This document shows positions 21,455 through 33,000 of a stretch of DNA of 64,000 bases, piece after piece. Source of the DNA: Thermothielavioides terrestris NRRL 8126 (taxonomy: Eukaryota > Ascomycota > Sordariomycetes > Sordariales > Chaetomiaceae); NCBI RefSeq assembly GCF_000226115.1, contig NC_016457.1, positions 1,922,001 to 1,986,000 on the forward strand. The letters run 5' to 3'. The notes under the pieces were generated by a model, which ran no database searches, had not been told where the DNA came from, and was given only the letters and a program-made list of their open reading frames with translations. The number at the start of each line of letters is the position of its first letter. The stretch's first letter is position 1. The translations under genes and the position numbers were made by a program.

Positions 21455-23560
21455 ATGGGCGAATTTCTTCCGAGTCTGGAATTGCCTCCCGAGGCCGTCA
21501 AGAACCACGGAATGGAGAAGATCACGGACAAGATCGCGGCGCTGCCCGCGGGCACCGACTACTTCTCGCTGGAGTTCTTCCCTCCCAAGACCGCCATGGG
21601 CTTCTCCAACCTCCGCGGCCGGCTGGATCGCATGGCGAGGGCTCTGCGCCCGCTCTTCGTCAACGTCACCTGGGGCGCGGGGGGCTCGACAGCCATCAAG
21701 TCGCTGGAGCTGGCCGAGATCTGCCAGAGGGAGCTGGGACTGACGACATGTCTGCACCTCACCTGCACCAACATGAGCCGCCGTCTGATCGACAAGGCGC
21801 TTGACGACGCCAAAGCCCTCGGCATCCGCAACATTCTCGCGCTGAGAGGCGACCCGCCGCGGCGGGCCGAGTATCGCGACTTCAACGAGCCGGAGCCGAC
21901 CGACGAGGAAGAGGAGTTCGCATGGGCCGTGGACCTGGTCCGCTACATCCGCAAGACGCACGGTGACTACTTCTGCATCGGCGTAGCCGCGTATCCGGAG
22001 GGGCACGCCGACGGGAGCCATCCCCTGGGACAGAGCCTGGAGCATGACCTGCCGTACCTGGTGGAGAAGACGCAGGCCGGAGCCGACTTCATCATGACTC
22101 AGTTGTTCTTCGACATCAAGGCATACAAGCACTTCGAGAAGACGTTGCGGGAGCATCCGAGCGGCGCGTTCAAGGATATCCCCATCATCCCCGGACTGAT
22201 GCCTATCCAGAGCTACCAGATGATCAGGCGGACGACAAAGCTGAGCCATGCCAAGATCCCCGATGCCTTGCTGGCGCGGTTAGATGCGGTCAAGAACGAC
22301 GACGAAAAGGTGAAGGAGGTGGGAGTAGACATCATCAGCGAAATCGTGGAGCAAATCAGGGAGATCAAGAGCAGGACCGACGCGCCGAGGGGTTTCCATT
22401 TCTACACGCTCAACCTGGAGAAGGCCGTGTCGTTCATTGTCGAGCGGACGGGGCTGATTTCACCGACGACTCCTGAGCCGGAACAAGCCATCGACGACCA
22501 ACAAAATCCGCTCCCGGACATTGGGCTTCTGCGCGTCAACGGCTCTGACCAGTCCTCGCAGGAACCGCCGCGTAGACGCCAGCCGTCCATCGGATCCGAC
22601 CCGCGCGACCGGGTCATAGTCCCGGGCCGGTCGGCCTCCTACCCGGACTGGGAGGCGACGGCACTGGAGGCCAGCGTCCCCGCGGGGCCCATCAACTCCC
22701 GCGCCAACACGCTCGCGATATCCGAGGGCGAGGGCGTGCTGGGCCGCGAAGCGACCTGGGACGACTTCCCCAACGGGCGCTGGGGCGACGCGCGGTCGCC
22801 AGCCTACGGGCAGATCGACGGCTACGGCGTCAGCCTGCACGTCACGGTGGCGCAGGCGCGGGAGCTCTGGGGCACGCCCCGGACGCCGCAGGACGTCAGC
22901 GCCATCTTCATCCGCCACCTCCGCGGCGAGCTGTCGACCATCCCCTGGAGCGAGGAGAGCTTCAGCGCCGAGACGGACCAGATCCGCGACCGGCTGGTCG
23001 CGCTCAACTCCAAGGGCTGGTGGACGCTGGCCTCGCAGCCCGCCGTCAACGGCCTGCCGTCGAGCGACCCGACCTTCGGCTGGGGACCCGAGAACGGCTT
23101 CGTCTTCCAGAAGGCCTTCGTCGAGTTCTTCCTGCCGTCCGAGGACTGGAAGGCGCTCGAGCAGAAGCTCACGCGGCCCGAGATGAAGGACGTCGTGTGC
23201 TTCTACGCGACCAACGCCGCTGGCGATTATGTCAGCTCCGACACGGCGTTCCCCCGGGCTCCCGCCGCCGCGCGCGGCGGCGCGGCCGCCGGCGAGCAGC
23301 AGGAGGCCAGCACGAATGCCGTCACCTGGGGCGTGTTCCCCGGCAAGGAGATCGTCACGCCGACCATCATCGAGGAGGTCAGCTTCCGCGCGTGGAGCGA
23401 GGAGGCGTTCGGCATATGGGGGGAGTGGGCCAAGATCTACGCGAAGGGGTCGGACAGTTCGCGGTTCCTCGAGAGCCTGCGGGCGGATTTGTGGCTGGTG
23501 AACATCATCCATCATGATTTCGTGGACAGTGAGGCGCTTTGGGAGCTGTTGCTGGACTAG
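21455..23560 (+). CDS. MET12: methylenetetrahydrofolate reductase, MET12 type, single exon
   Basis: Reduces 5,10-methylene-THF to 5-methyl-THF for methionine synthesis, with FAD and NAD(P)H in the cytosol. From ATG 21455 it has 701 residues; the alternative ATG at 21512 (MEKITDKIAALP, 682 residues) matches how relatives usually begin. The catalytic barrel has LEFFPPKTAMGFSNL, VNVTWGAGGS, CLHLTCTNMSRRLID, NILALRGDPP, VAAYPEGH, DFIMTQLFFD and PGLMPIQSY. The eukaryotic C-terminal regulatory domain begins after a variable linker at REATWDDFPNGRWGDARSPAYGQIDGYG and ends VNIIHHDFVDSEALWELLLD. VTWGAGG, VAAYPEGH and the linker wording place it with MET12 (Neurospora met-1) rather than MET13. Fungi usually carry both. 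No intron is needed. Confidence 0.95.
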   Translation: MGEFLPSLELPPEAVKNHGMEKITDKIAALPAGTDYFSLEFFPPKTAMGFSNLRGRLDRMARALRPLFVNVTWGAGGSTAIKSLELAEICQRELGLTTCLHLTCTNMSRRLIDKALDDAKALGIRNILALRGDPPRRAEYRDFNEPEPTDEEEEFAWAVDLVRYIRKTHGDYFCIGVAAYPEGHADGSHPLGQSLEHDLPYLVEKTQAGADFIMTQLFFDIKAYKHFEKTLREHPSGAFKDIPIIPGLMPIQSYQMIRRTTKLSHAKIPDALLARLDAVKNDDEKVKEVGVDIISEIVEQIREIKSRTDAPRGFHFYTLNLEKAVSFIVERTGLISPTTPEPEQAIDDQQNPLPDIGLLRVNGSDQSSQEPPRRRQPSIGSDPRDRVIVPGRSASYPDWEATALEASVPAGPINSRANTLAISEGEGVLGREATWDDFPNGRWGDARSPAYGQIDGYGVSLHVTVAQARELWGTPRTPQDVSAIFIRHLRGELSTIPWSEESFSAETDQIRDRLVALNSKGWWTLASQPAVNGLPSSDPTFGWGPENGFVFQKAFVEFFLPSEDWKALEQKLTRPEMKDVVCFYATNAAGDYVSSDTAFPRAPAAARGGAAAGEQQEASTNAVTWGVFPGKEIVTPTIIEEVSFRAWSEEAFGIWGEWAKIYAKGSDSSRFLESLRADLWLVNIIHHDFVDSEALWELLLD

Positions 23561-24990
23561 AGAACGGTGGGGCGTGTGTGTGTGTCTGTGTATCATGGCA
23601 TGGCAGGCGAGCTGGCTGGCTCACACGGGAAGAGGAAGCGGGCGCAAAGTAACCTAGGATATAAGCGTGCGGAACCAGGGGAAAAGAGCAGTAGGTGGTG
23701 GTGGTGTTGACACCCCAGGCGGCGCATAGAGAGATTGGTTCGAGACCTTGCAGCGGCAGGCGGACAGCGGCATATGTGTTTGGGTATGGGCCCAATCCTG
23801 CGAGAGGTGAGATGAGCACACCTACGAATTCAACCCATGTTGTGGCGGCGAAGATCTATCAGTCGCTTTAGCAATGGTTCCGAACGAAAGAGATGTGTTG
23901 CCCCGGACCCCGGCGTGTCCCGCAACCTAAACAATCCGCAACGGTGATGAGCAGCAGCTTTTCTAATTATATAGAACTGGATCTCGTAAGCCTCTTCAGC
24001 GAGAAGTCGGCAACTCCGTGCCTTATTATAGTACATCGTACCGCGCTTGTCGTTCCGCGCCATATCGCAAAGTGAAAACATCAAAAGGAACTCGAAAAAA
24101 TCAGGCAAGCCGCCCATGTCCACGGCCATCCGGCCATCTGTCCACCATCCATCCGGATATTTAGGTGGAAATCCTCCGCCCAAGTAAATCAATGACGCAC
24201 CGACCCTGTATTCTGTCGAATGCAATGTGCTTGATGTGAAGCTGCCCTGTCGGAGCCGAAACCGAGAAAACTCCCCCCCCTAAAAGCACGGATCAGAGCA
24301 GAAACCTCCTTGTCAGATCCAGTCTTGATCTGATTTTCGAAATGAGGATCGCGGGCGCGGCGCCGAAGCGGAGAGTCGAGAGTCGAGAGTCGATTTGGTT
24401 GGTATGCGCGCCCATCCTAAGCGCAGAGAAAAAAAGAGAAACGAAACAGACCGAAAGGGCAACGAAAAGGGCCATGACACGATAATAGCCCGCGTTGCGT
24501 TAAACGAAGCCAGAATACCAACAGCAGCACCAGCCGCAGAAGCAAGCAGCAGCCAAGGGTGCAAAAGCTGCAATGAAACAAACTTGAACTCGCGAAGCTC
24601 CCCAGGATTCCGTCCGCGCCCATTCCGTCTTGCTCGACTGGTCCCGCAATAGATGAAAAGGGACTGTGGGGGCTATGATTCATGCCATGCCGTGGTCGAT
24701 GTCGGGTTGCGACGAGGGTTGGTGGGTGTTGCATGTGAAAGAAGGAGTAGGGAGGGCTGATTTTGCGCCGTTCAGTGACCGGCCGAGGAGGTATCGACTG
24801 ATGAATTGATTGGCCGATTGTTTTGACAACACCGGGGAGGAATGAGACAAGGACAGTTCGTCCGGTTGCGCCGTGATGTAAAGTTGGAGGGAGGGCAGTG
24901 CTTGCTGGTCTGCGATCTTCGGAGGAGAGGGGGAGGCTAAGCCACAACCCGTTTCTTTTCTCGCTGGGCTGTTGTTTCTTCTTGCCTTGT
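23561..24990. other. convergent 3' intergenic region
   Basis: 3' flanks of MET12 (+) and the SANT-like gene (-). It holds a TG run just after the MET12 stop (23571-23592), an A/T-rich part at 23900-24080, and a GAGTCGA triplet repeat near 24373-24393. No gene seen. Confidence 0.4.
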
Positions 24991-26935
24991 TTAGCAATCG
25001 CCCGCGTCGTCATAGCCATGCAGGTTTCCCCAGTTGCTGAAGTCGTCGAAATCGCCGGCGAACGGCGGCGCCTGATCGGAGCCGTAAGTTTGCGACTTGG
25101 CATCATCCCGCGGCTTGGGAGGAGAGGGATAGACGTAGTCGCCCTGGGGCTCGAGACCGGAGTCGGTGTAGGTCTGGGCCGTCGGAGAGTACTGCTCCTG
25201 GGCGGCGTAGAACGAGGGATGAGCGGTTGTGGCGGGACCGGCTGCCATCATCGTGTAGGACGAGGTGGTGCTCTGGGGAGTGTGGGCCTCAGAAACGGAG
25301 GCCGAGGGGGAGGCGGCGTCGAATCCGTGGAACGACTGCACGTTGCCCATGCCGATCGTGGCGGAAGAACCGGGAACCGGGGAATACTGGCTCGTGGTCA
25401 TCATCATGCCGGAAGTTTGGTGCGGGTTCGCATGGGACATGAATGCCTCCGGAGGGGGCGAACCGGCAAAGCTGCTGCCGCTGCCGACGGAGAAGGCGGC
25501 GGAATCGCGGCGCGCGGTGTCCATGTCGACGGCTGGCGAGTTGGCCACGGACGGAACGGAACTGCCGGTGGCGAAGGCAGGGTAATTGGCGTATCCGCCG
25601 GCGATGGGCTGGTTGGTCGTTCCCGGGATGGGGGCCAGCGTGTAGGCGGGGGTGGCAGGCCGGGGAGGAGCAGGCGCAATGCGGACCTGGGTGCGGACCT
25701 GGCTGAAGGAAGAGCGAGGTCCCTTGGTACCCGGAGGGGGCTTGCGCCAGGCCTCGGGCGGAAGCAGCTGACCGGCGTGCGGGCGCCACTTCTTCTTCTC
25801 CTTGGTGGGAGTGAGGTCGAGCTCCTCGTAGTCGACCTCGGGCGAGTCCTCGTCGTCGTCAAACTCGGGCTCGGGCTTGACGGCAGCCTTGCGGCGCTTG
25901 GTGGCCGGCGTGGCGCCCGAGCCGGACGCGGTCCTTTTGGTGGACCGAGCACGCTTGGTGGTGCTCGGTGTGGTGGGGGCGGTGGTGGTGGCACCCGTTC
26001 CGCCGCTCAGGTGGCTGCTGAAAGCAGCCACGGGATCCTCGCCGCTCTGCACGGCCTTGGTCAGGACCTTTGCGCCCTGCTTGATTTCGCGGAATTGGAA
26101 GCCGATGCCGCCCTCCGTGCTGGCTCCGAACAGGTCGCGGATCTCTGCACTCCAGTCAGCAACTGTTTTTCTTGCGGATGAACATGTGGCTTTGCGGGTA
26201 TCAAACAAGGGAGAAAAGTATCACACGGAAAATGACGGGTCAATGAGGATTTAGGAGGGTGAGCATAGGATGGAAAAAAAAAAAAAAAGCCTTGGAGGAA
26301 GCAGCGACGGCAGCGTCGAGGGCGGCGAGGGCGGCGAGGGCGGCGACGGGGGGCGGCGACGGGGGGGTCGGCGGCGGCGGGCTGCGGGAGGCGGGAGGCT
26401 TACCGTCCCTGGTCTTGATGGAGGTGAGGTTCACCTCCATCGGGTCCACGTTTTTTTCCACCGCCTCCTTGGCGGCGGCGGCTTGGACCTTGATGGCCCG
26501 GAAGCGGTGCTCGATGGCCGACTCGGTCGTGTCCCGAGCGAAGTACTTGGCGATTGCTAGCGAGTTCGGACAGAGCCGTGGTCAGTTGGCCAGTTTCCCA
26601 ATTCGAACGCTGCGGTGGCAAGCGCGCAAAGCCAGAGGCCCGAACACCCAGGGGATGCTCCTCGTCGTCGTTTCTCACGCCGCTCCCGCCAGCCCGCCGG
26701 AAACTAAAGTACGTCATGACCAAGTGAATTCCGGCTGGGAGCCGGGAGCAACGAGAGACGATGGGAGGGCGGAAAGTGTTGCGGTGAAAAGCAAAGCTTG
26801 AACGGGGACCTCAACAACAAACTTACTCTTGTAATCGAAGCGGAAGTTCTCCCCAAGGGAAGCCACCACCGCGGCGAGCAGGCGAGCCTGCGTCTCCCAC
26901 GTTTTGAAATTGGTCGTTTTCTCCTTCGGCGGCAT
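24991..26935 (-). CDS. fungal nuclear protein with SANT/Myb-like N-terminus, 3 exons
   Basis: Exons 26935-26827, 26556-26404 and 26144-24991 join in phase (GTAAGT..GCTAG and GTAAGC..GCAG) into 471 residues. The first ~90 residues are helical: MPPKEKTTNFKTWETQARLLAAVVASLGENFRFDYKTIAKYF, then ESAIEHRFRAIKVQAAAAKEAV. This is the spacing of a fungal Myb/SANT-like helix-turn-helix in which the third helix reads AIEHRFRAIK. A second similar block is EIRDLFGASTEGGIGFQFREIKQGAKVL. Next come basic KRARSTKR and ATKRRKAAVKPEPEFDDDEDSPEVDYEELDLTP segments (nuclear signal, acidic patch) and a long Ser/Pro/Thr/Met-rich tail ending in an acidic DFDDFSNWGNLHGYDDAGDC. This layout suggests a DNA- or chromatin-binding regulator. 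I do not know a studied relative. Intron 2 contains a 15-A run. Confidence 0.75.
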
Positions 26936-29016
26936 CTTGAAAAATTTCTGCGGTGCCTAACAGGAGAAAGAAGGAGGGAAGGGCAAAGAGACGAATGAAG
27001 AGTCTGTAAGTCTCCGGTTAGCTTGCTGAAGTCCAACAACCGGCCAAGGTCAAAATAGACCAAAGTCAGAAACGACTGAAACTTGAACGACCCCGCGAAA
27101 AAGGCGCAACCCAGAGCCAGATGATGAGAAGCTAAAGGAATCGAGGCAAAAAGGCCCAAACAAACAGGGAGAAGAGCCACCCGCAGGACTCGGCAGAGAG
27201 GAATTCAGATGGAGCAGCTCCCAACGCTGCCGAAGGAGTCATCTAAACCAGTGCTCAAGTGATACCTGACGAGGCGAGACTTGGAATCGGCGTGATGCTA
27301 GACAATGCCCACTTGGGCGATTTCCACGTCGAGTTTCGACCGACCGACCAGCGGACCGCGCAGGTACCGCCGCCCTCGCCGCCACCGCGATGGTTCGAAA
27401 TAAATAAAAAAACAAAAGCCAGAGGGTCTACATACCTTCTTGATGCTGCGCGCGAGAGTTGGAACTGCTGAGCTGGCCGCAAAGGTCGGAGCTGCTGGTG
27501 GAGAGAAGGTCGGTCGGCTGAGCTGAGCGAGTTGCGGAAGAAAGAAGGAGGAGGTTTGAATTTCGAGGCGCAGGCCAGAATAAATAGGCGTGTGCTGGAG
27601 GGCAAGGACCCGCGGGCCCGCGGGTCCGAGTGCGGGAGCGCCTGATTCGACGCCGGTGAGGTTGTCGATGAGGGAAGTGCCCGCCGGCCGGTGGTGTCGA
27701 CGGGTGGTTGATCTGAAGAGGTGAGGAAGGCTCGACGAGGCAAGCTACTGCGGGTTAAGTCAGTCAACCCGGACTTCACGGCATAACAGGAAACTCACGA
27801 AGTGATGTTGACAGGCGAGAGCTAGAGAATGTCTCAAGCCGGACTCAGGGGTAATCAACAATGGGGAGTGCGAGCAGGAGATGTGTGGCTGGAAGGTTGA
27901 ACCGGCTGCTCCAGATTGAGTGAGCACTAGGATACAAGGATAGAACACAAAGACACCGGAGAAGACAGAGGGAGTGGAAAGGAGCATCAATAACCAACAG
28001 CACGGCACCAGGGAGTGAACTTGTTACCCTCAGTCAAGCCAGGTCTCCGCCAGGAAGGCTGGCCAAAGAGTGGCTGTGCCTGATTCAACACGGCAGGCAG
28101 TTATCCGAAAGAACGAGACCTGAGATGATGAGACTGGTCTCACAAGGGAATCAGTCAAAATAAACGGCCATGAAACTGTAGTCATTCAGGGGCTGGGCAT
28201 GAGAAGGGGATGATGAGGGAGAAGGCGAGACCAGAACCACCTGACTGGGAGCCACCACGAGGACATGTGACAAGGGCTTCGACTGCTGATAGAACTTCTA
28301 AAACAGATATGAAAGTGTATTAACTCACATGTGTAGCTTGGCGTTTGGTGGATGTAGCCCCCAGGTCGTGGAAGAGACTTCTGCTTCCAGTGACGGCTGT
28401 GCTGAGTATTATCCTCGGCCGGCCCACGCACCAGGCGCAGACGGGCGGCCGTGGACACGGGCGCAGTTACAGTTAGCTATGCAGAGCACGCCATGGAGAG
28501 TGAGCGCTGGACTGGTAAGAATAACGTTGTCTTTGGTTGTGATGTCAGAGCTGCACAATGGTGTGCAGACTGGACAGCCCTCAGCCCTGTACTCGAGGAT
28601 TGTAAGGAGAAGAATCTGCCGCTGGCACGTCTTGCGTTGTTGCTGATTGCCCCCATCACCAGGGGAACGCTAGTGAGTTACAGTTTAATGGGGACCTACG
28701 CGAGATGTGGCCGCTCTTCAGGGGTTGAGGTTCAACCACCTCTGGCGCCCAAGAAAACTGCTGTATTAAATGCGTCAAATGTTGTTCAATGTCACGAGCT
28801 TTGAACCACAACCATTATGCTCAAGCATGGGCTTGTTTTGGAGTTGTTGTTATGTGGCTGGGAGTTGCGTCCTAACAGCAATTCACTGCCTTGGCTGATC
28901 CCCACACAGACCACCAACACACACTGAAGTGACACTGTGCATCAGCTCAGTCGCTATTTGCTTTTGAAATTATCCAAGTCTAGAAGTCTATCCAAAGCAG
29001 CTTGGAAAAAAAAAAA
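26936..29016. other. 2.1-kb intergenic region with possible 5' leader introns
   Basis: Lies between the 5' end of the SANT-like gene (-) and the 3' end of the PQ-loop gene (-). The part next to 26936 is probably a long leader with promoter. Frames on either strand (for example 27255-27779 minus, 28451-28804 plus) have no family resemblance and are left out. Confidence 0.4.
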
Positions 29017-30019
29017 TCATGTGCTCTTCTCCGTCGTTGATGTCCTTCGGCCCGGTGAATGGCCCCCATGTCCACTGGCGGTGGCAAAGCCGTTCGGCTG
29101 CAGCTCGTAGATGGGAGACTGATGGGCCTTCGTCACGGTCTCACCGTCACCATACAGGAGATACTGCACACCCAGAAGCGCATCACAAGCCGCCTGGAAC
29201 ATGCCACAAATCTTGAACGCCCACGGGATCGACGTCGTCGACGTGAAGAACCAAAACATCTTCATGGCGTCGCCGACCAGCCAGCTGGCCAAAACCGACA
29301 AGCGGAAGCCCTTGCAGGATCGAGAGCGCGCATTTGCAAGGAGCTGCGGGATGGGCAGTGTGGCCTCGACCGAGAGGCCCACGTACCCGAGCAGCGACGA
29401 GTACGACTGGTAGACCAAAGGAATCGGGGCCAGCAAGAACTCGCAGACCAGCAGGCCAGCGAACAGGGACAGAAGGAACTGCCAGTATCTACTCCCACAA
29501 TGTCAGTGCTTCCTGACCCCGAGTATATATATACGCGTATAATCCGGGTCGGCAACCCACGGTTTTGGCGACCTCCACTGCCAGAAATTGAACGGCCGCT
29601 GCGATTCGTTTACGCGGGCGAACGGGACGGCCGCGTCGCCTCCCTTCGAATACGGCGCCGGCCGGTGGTCGAGGGCGATCTTCAGCAGCACCACCTGCAT
29701 GGCAACCATGACGAACGACTGGATGAGCAGTGCGTTGTCGTATTTCGCGCCGGGGTAGTAGAATATCCTGCCGCGAGGCGCGAGGCGCGTTAGCCTTAGC
29801 GTTAGCGGGGCGGTCGCCAACAGCCGGCGTTTCTTGGACTGCACGGTGGACCAACCTGAGCAGCGACGCGACGAGCATGATGAGCGGGATGTCGAGGGAG
29901 AAGCCGGCGCTGGATCGGGTCCGGTACATCGAGTAGGCCTGGTCGCTGTACGAGAGCAACGGGGAGAGAATGAGGAATGCCGGGGTGAGGTACCCCGACA
30001 GGGTCGTGAACCACCCCAT
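29017..30019 (-). CDS. PQ-loop repeat membrane protein (ANY1 / SLC66A2-like), 3 exons
   Basis: Exons 30019-29856, 29767-29561 and 29488-29017 join in phase into 280 residues. Hydrophobic helices alternate with two PQ-loop repeats. The first has PLLSYSDQAYSMYRTRSSAGFSLDIPLIMLVASLLRIFYYPGAKYDNALLIQSFVMVAMQVVLLKIALDHRP. The second has WQFLLSLFAGLLVCEFLLAPIPLVYQSYSSLLGYVGLSVEATLPIPQLLANARSRSCKGFRLSVLASWLVGDAMKMFWF. About seven transmembrane segments are expected, with a polar tail. The pattern TLPIPQLLANARSRSCKGFRLSVL is typical of the ANY1 (yeast YMR010W) and human PQLC1/SLC66A2 group, endosome/Golgi proteins linked to phospholipid flippase balance. The donor of intron 2 is a weak GTGGGT, chosen because it restores the family sequence. 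Confidence 0.88.
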
Positions 30020-33000
30020 CCTTCGCTGATGGCACGCGTCTGCGAGGTCGATCCGGCCAGTTCGGGTCTCACCGAGGGGACAGCTGGACAGAGAGGGCGG
30101 GTGGGTGGCCGGAACGGCAATTGGAACGACGCAACGGAGTGAATGCACTTCTCATCTGCAAGCCATGCCGGGAGGACGGTCAACGACGGCGGCGCGAAGG
30201 ATGGGCAGGCAGGGTGGCCGATGCGCGTTCCAGGATGTTGGACCTGCAAAATTTCGGGCTTCAGGGCGGGCTGAGTCCGGAACGGTCCGGCGGTGGGAAC
30301 GAGAGATCGGCGGCTCGATCCAGAAATGCGGAGCCCGCCTGGCAAATGCCGGCTGGCTCGGATCTGCAACACAATTTCAGGGGAAGAGCACCGCTGGCAG
30401 CAGTTGGCCGGCACCTGACTACACGAGCCCCTCTCTGTGCGCTCAGGGCAGGCGCGGCACAGCGGTTGCCCCAGGCTGCGGGTTGCGCGACGCACTTAGT
30501 CAAAGCATCAAAAGGGGGGAGGATTGAATGGCCAAACCGGTCGTTGTCTGACCTTGAGGAGACCGCAGAAGTTTCATCAAACTTTGTGCATTCATCACAT
30601 CTCATCGCTTTTCTAGTCAAATGCTCTTCTCAACACCTACTCCGTGATTCGTTTCGGCAGTCCCACCTACGCAGTTGACCTCGGTGACCCTTTTTACACC
30701 GCCGAATACCCGTGTCTTCTTCCAGAAGGCATGCTCCGCTTCTCGGTTGCGCAATATACCACGCTGGCCGGATCGGCTCAGCTCGCGTACGCTGGACGTG
30801 TCGTCGTTCCGCATCCTTGTTGAGGATTGTGCGGCTTCCGGGTTTCACTGGTTTCACGTTTTTATCGTGCAGAGGGTACTTTTACTTTGCGAAGACCGCT
30901 GATCGATGCGAACTTTGCAAGTCAAGACGGTCTTCGACTGAGAGCAGCTGTGGCTAATCTCATCCGCTGTCACCGGCGCCAATTAATAGCCCAGGGATTC
31001 AAGAGCTGGCAGGTCTAGGATATTTGCCTGAAGTGGCCTGATCATCGCTGGCCGCTCCTCCAACCCGTCCCCAAGGCTGAAGCCTGGACGCCGAGCACAT
31101 CTCAGCAAAGGTTGGTGATTCGGAACGCCGCCAGCATGACCATGATCAAGTCGGACGCACCCGCGACCAAGTGGACTTCTGGCTGCTCGGCGTAAAGGTA
31201 AGATCCTACCTTCTTCCCCTCGCAAGACCCAGCGCGAGTCAGGCGCGAAGGCACCGGGATCGTCGTACCGCAGAAGCATGTATGCTGCTTAGGCGCGATC
31301 GATGTCGACGGCTGGAAAGTCCAGCTTGACGTTGCACAACGTTGTGGAAGCCGAACCTCTTGAAATGACACTGGCCAACAAGCAACTCGTCCAGCCTTCG
31401 TCCACCGGCAGTTTCGTTTGGGCAGACCGGGACAGAGTCACGGACGCCAACGGCGATGGAATAGGTGCATCCCCGCACCGGTAACCAATCTACCCAGTTC
31501 AGCGCAGAGTCCCTTCAACAGCTCGGGCATCTTCTCCTTGTCGATGCCAATCCGTCGCAGTTGGTTGGTTTGAGTCCTGATCAGATCAAGATCGTTGCGG
31601 AACTAGAACTCTCAGGGCACCGAACTCCGTCGTCTCTTCTACTCCCGGCCGTCCGGTCTCAGTCGCTACCCAGCTGATGCCAAAATGAAATGGTGCCACC
31701 ACAGAAATGAACACCCAACTGCCCGAGCAGCACGGCGCCAAATCGGTGCCAATGACTCTCCCACGGCTGCCGTTGGGTGACGATGGGAATCGACGAGATC
31801 GATCCGCTGTGTGAAGGCACCAGGCTGGGCCCCCGGTAGGGTCCTCCACCGGCTGAAGACGGTCACGGAAATGGCTACTCTCGCGCTCTTGCCGATTCTC
31901 CGACTGAGAATGACCGAACTCGCCGATTCAGGGCTCTGTTCCAGCCAGATGGGTGCCGTAGAGAGGGAGGTGGGCAAACGTACCCAGATTACCACCTGTT
32001 CTGCCATCCCTGAAGTCGACTGGCGACCATATCACTTTGCCACTCGCCCGTGTCAGAGCCGGCAAAGGACCTCGGAAAGGGCGGGTCAGATGGATTGGAG
32101 TTGTTGGTTGGCGGCAACCCGCTCCGCAGAAGTTGGGTGAGCAGCTGAGGGGTGTGACTAGTCGGAAGCCTCAGGAGTGTCGTCACGGCTGACGCTAACC
32201 AACATAGTGGGAGGAGAAGACGCAGGATTCACGCAAGGCGCCTGACTTCGTTGCATTCTCCCCCCTCTCCCCGTGACTGCAGCTCGAGCTCCCTGATGAG
32301 CGGCAGACTGCCGACGCACCGAGTCACCGCCCTGACAGGCCGTCCAAAGCAGGCGCTCACACAGTAGGCCTGCGCCCGCACGGAAAGACGGGCCTTGAAC
32401 TCCCAGTTGGATTCTAAACCTGGCTCAACCGAACGCCCGGGACCTTGGCGTCGCTCAACCCGTAACTCTTTCCTGGTATCGCATGCGTCTTCTGCAACAA
32501 TCTTACTGGGGCTTTTTTGCCTTTGGCCACTGCGTGCTCACAAGAGGACGAACCAAGTCCTCGATTCCAAGACTGTCTCTTCCGCGGCGTTACCACGGGC
32601 GCAGTGGCCGGAGAACGGCCGATCCCATAAAGTTCTCGGGCCGCACTCGGCGCCTTTCGCACCCCGACTATCACTGCCGTCTCGGGCTGCAGACCGCCCA
32701 GCGTCACACACTGGGCTGTCGAAGTATCAAACGCCTCGGTTCCAAGCCAAGGGGCTCTCCAACAAGTCGCTGAGTTACCGCAAAGGGCAGCAAATCGACC
32801 CATAACACCCAACAAGGGTGCATTAGCCTGAACCTTTGGTGGATCGATACATAATACGATGTGTAACCTCCTTAGGAAGCGGAGCTCTTCTCTGTAACAA
32901 CAACAGGCCTAAAGACACCGACACGAATTTGCGGGAAGAGTTGCGAAGATCACTTGGGAGCTACACGACCATCACAGCACGTCAACCCGCGATGGCATCG

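Noticed and set aside
23737..23752. GGTTCGAGACC, resembling a tRNA B box
   Set aside because: No T-stem pairing, acceptor stem or A box around it.
30617..30823. Plus-strand open segment NTYSVIRFGSPTYAVDLGDPFYTAEYPC..
   Set aside because: Reads like protein but lacks a start and flanking exons, and all three frames are open there. Kept only as a note in the interval entry.
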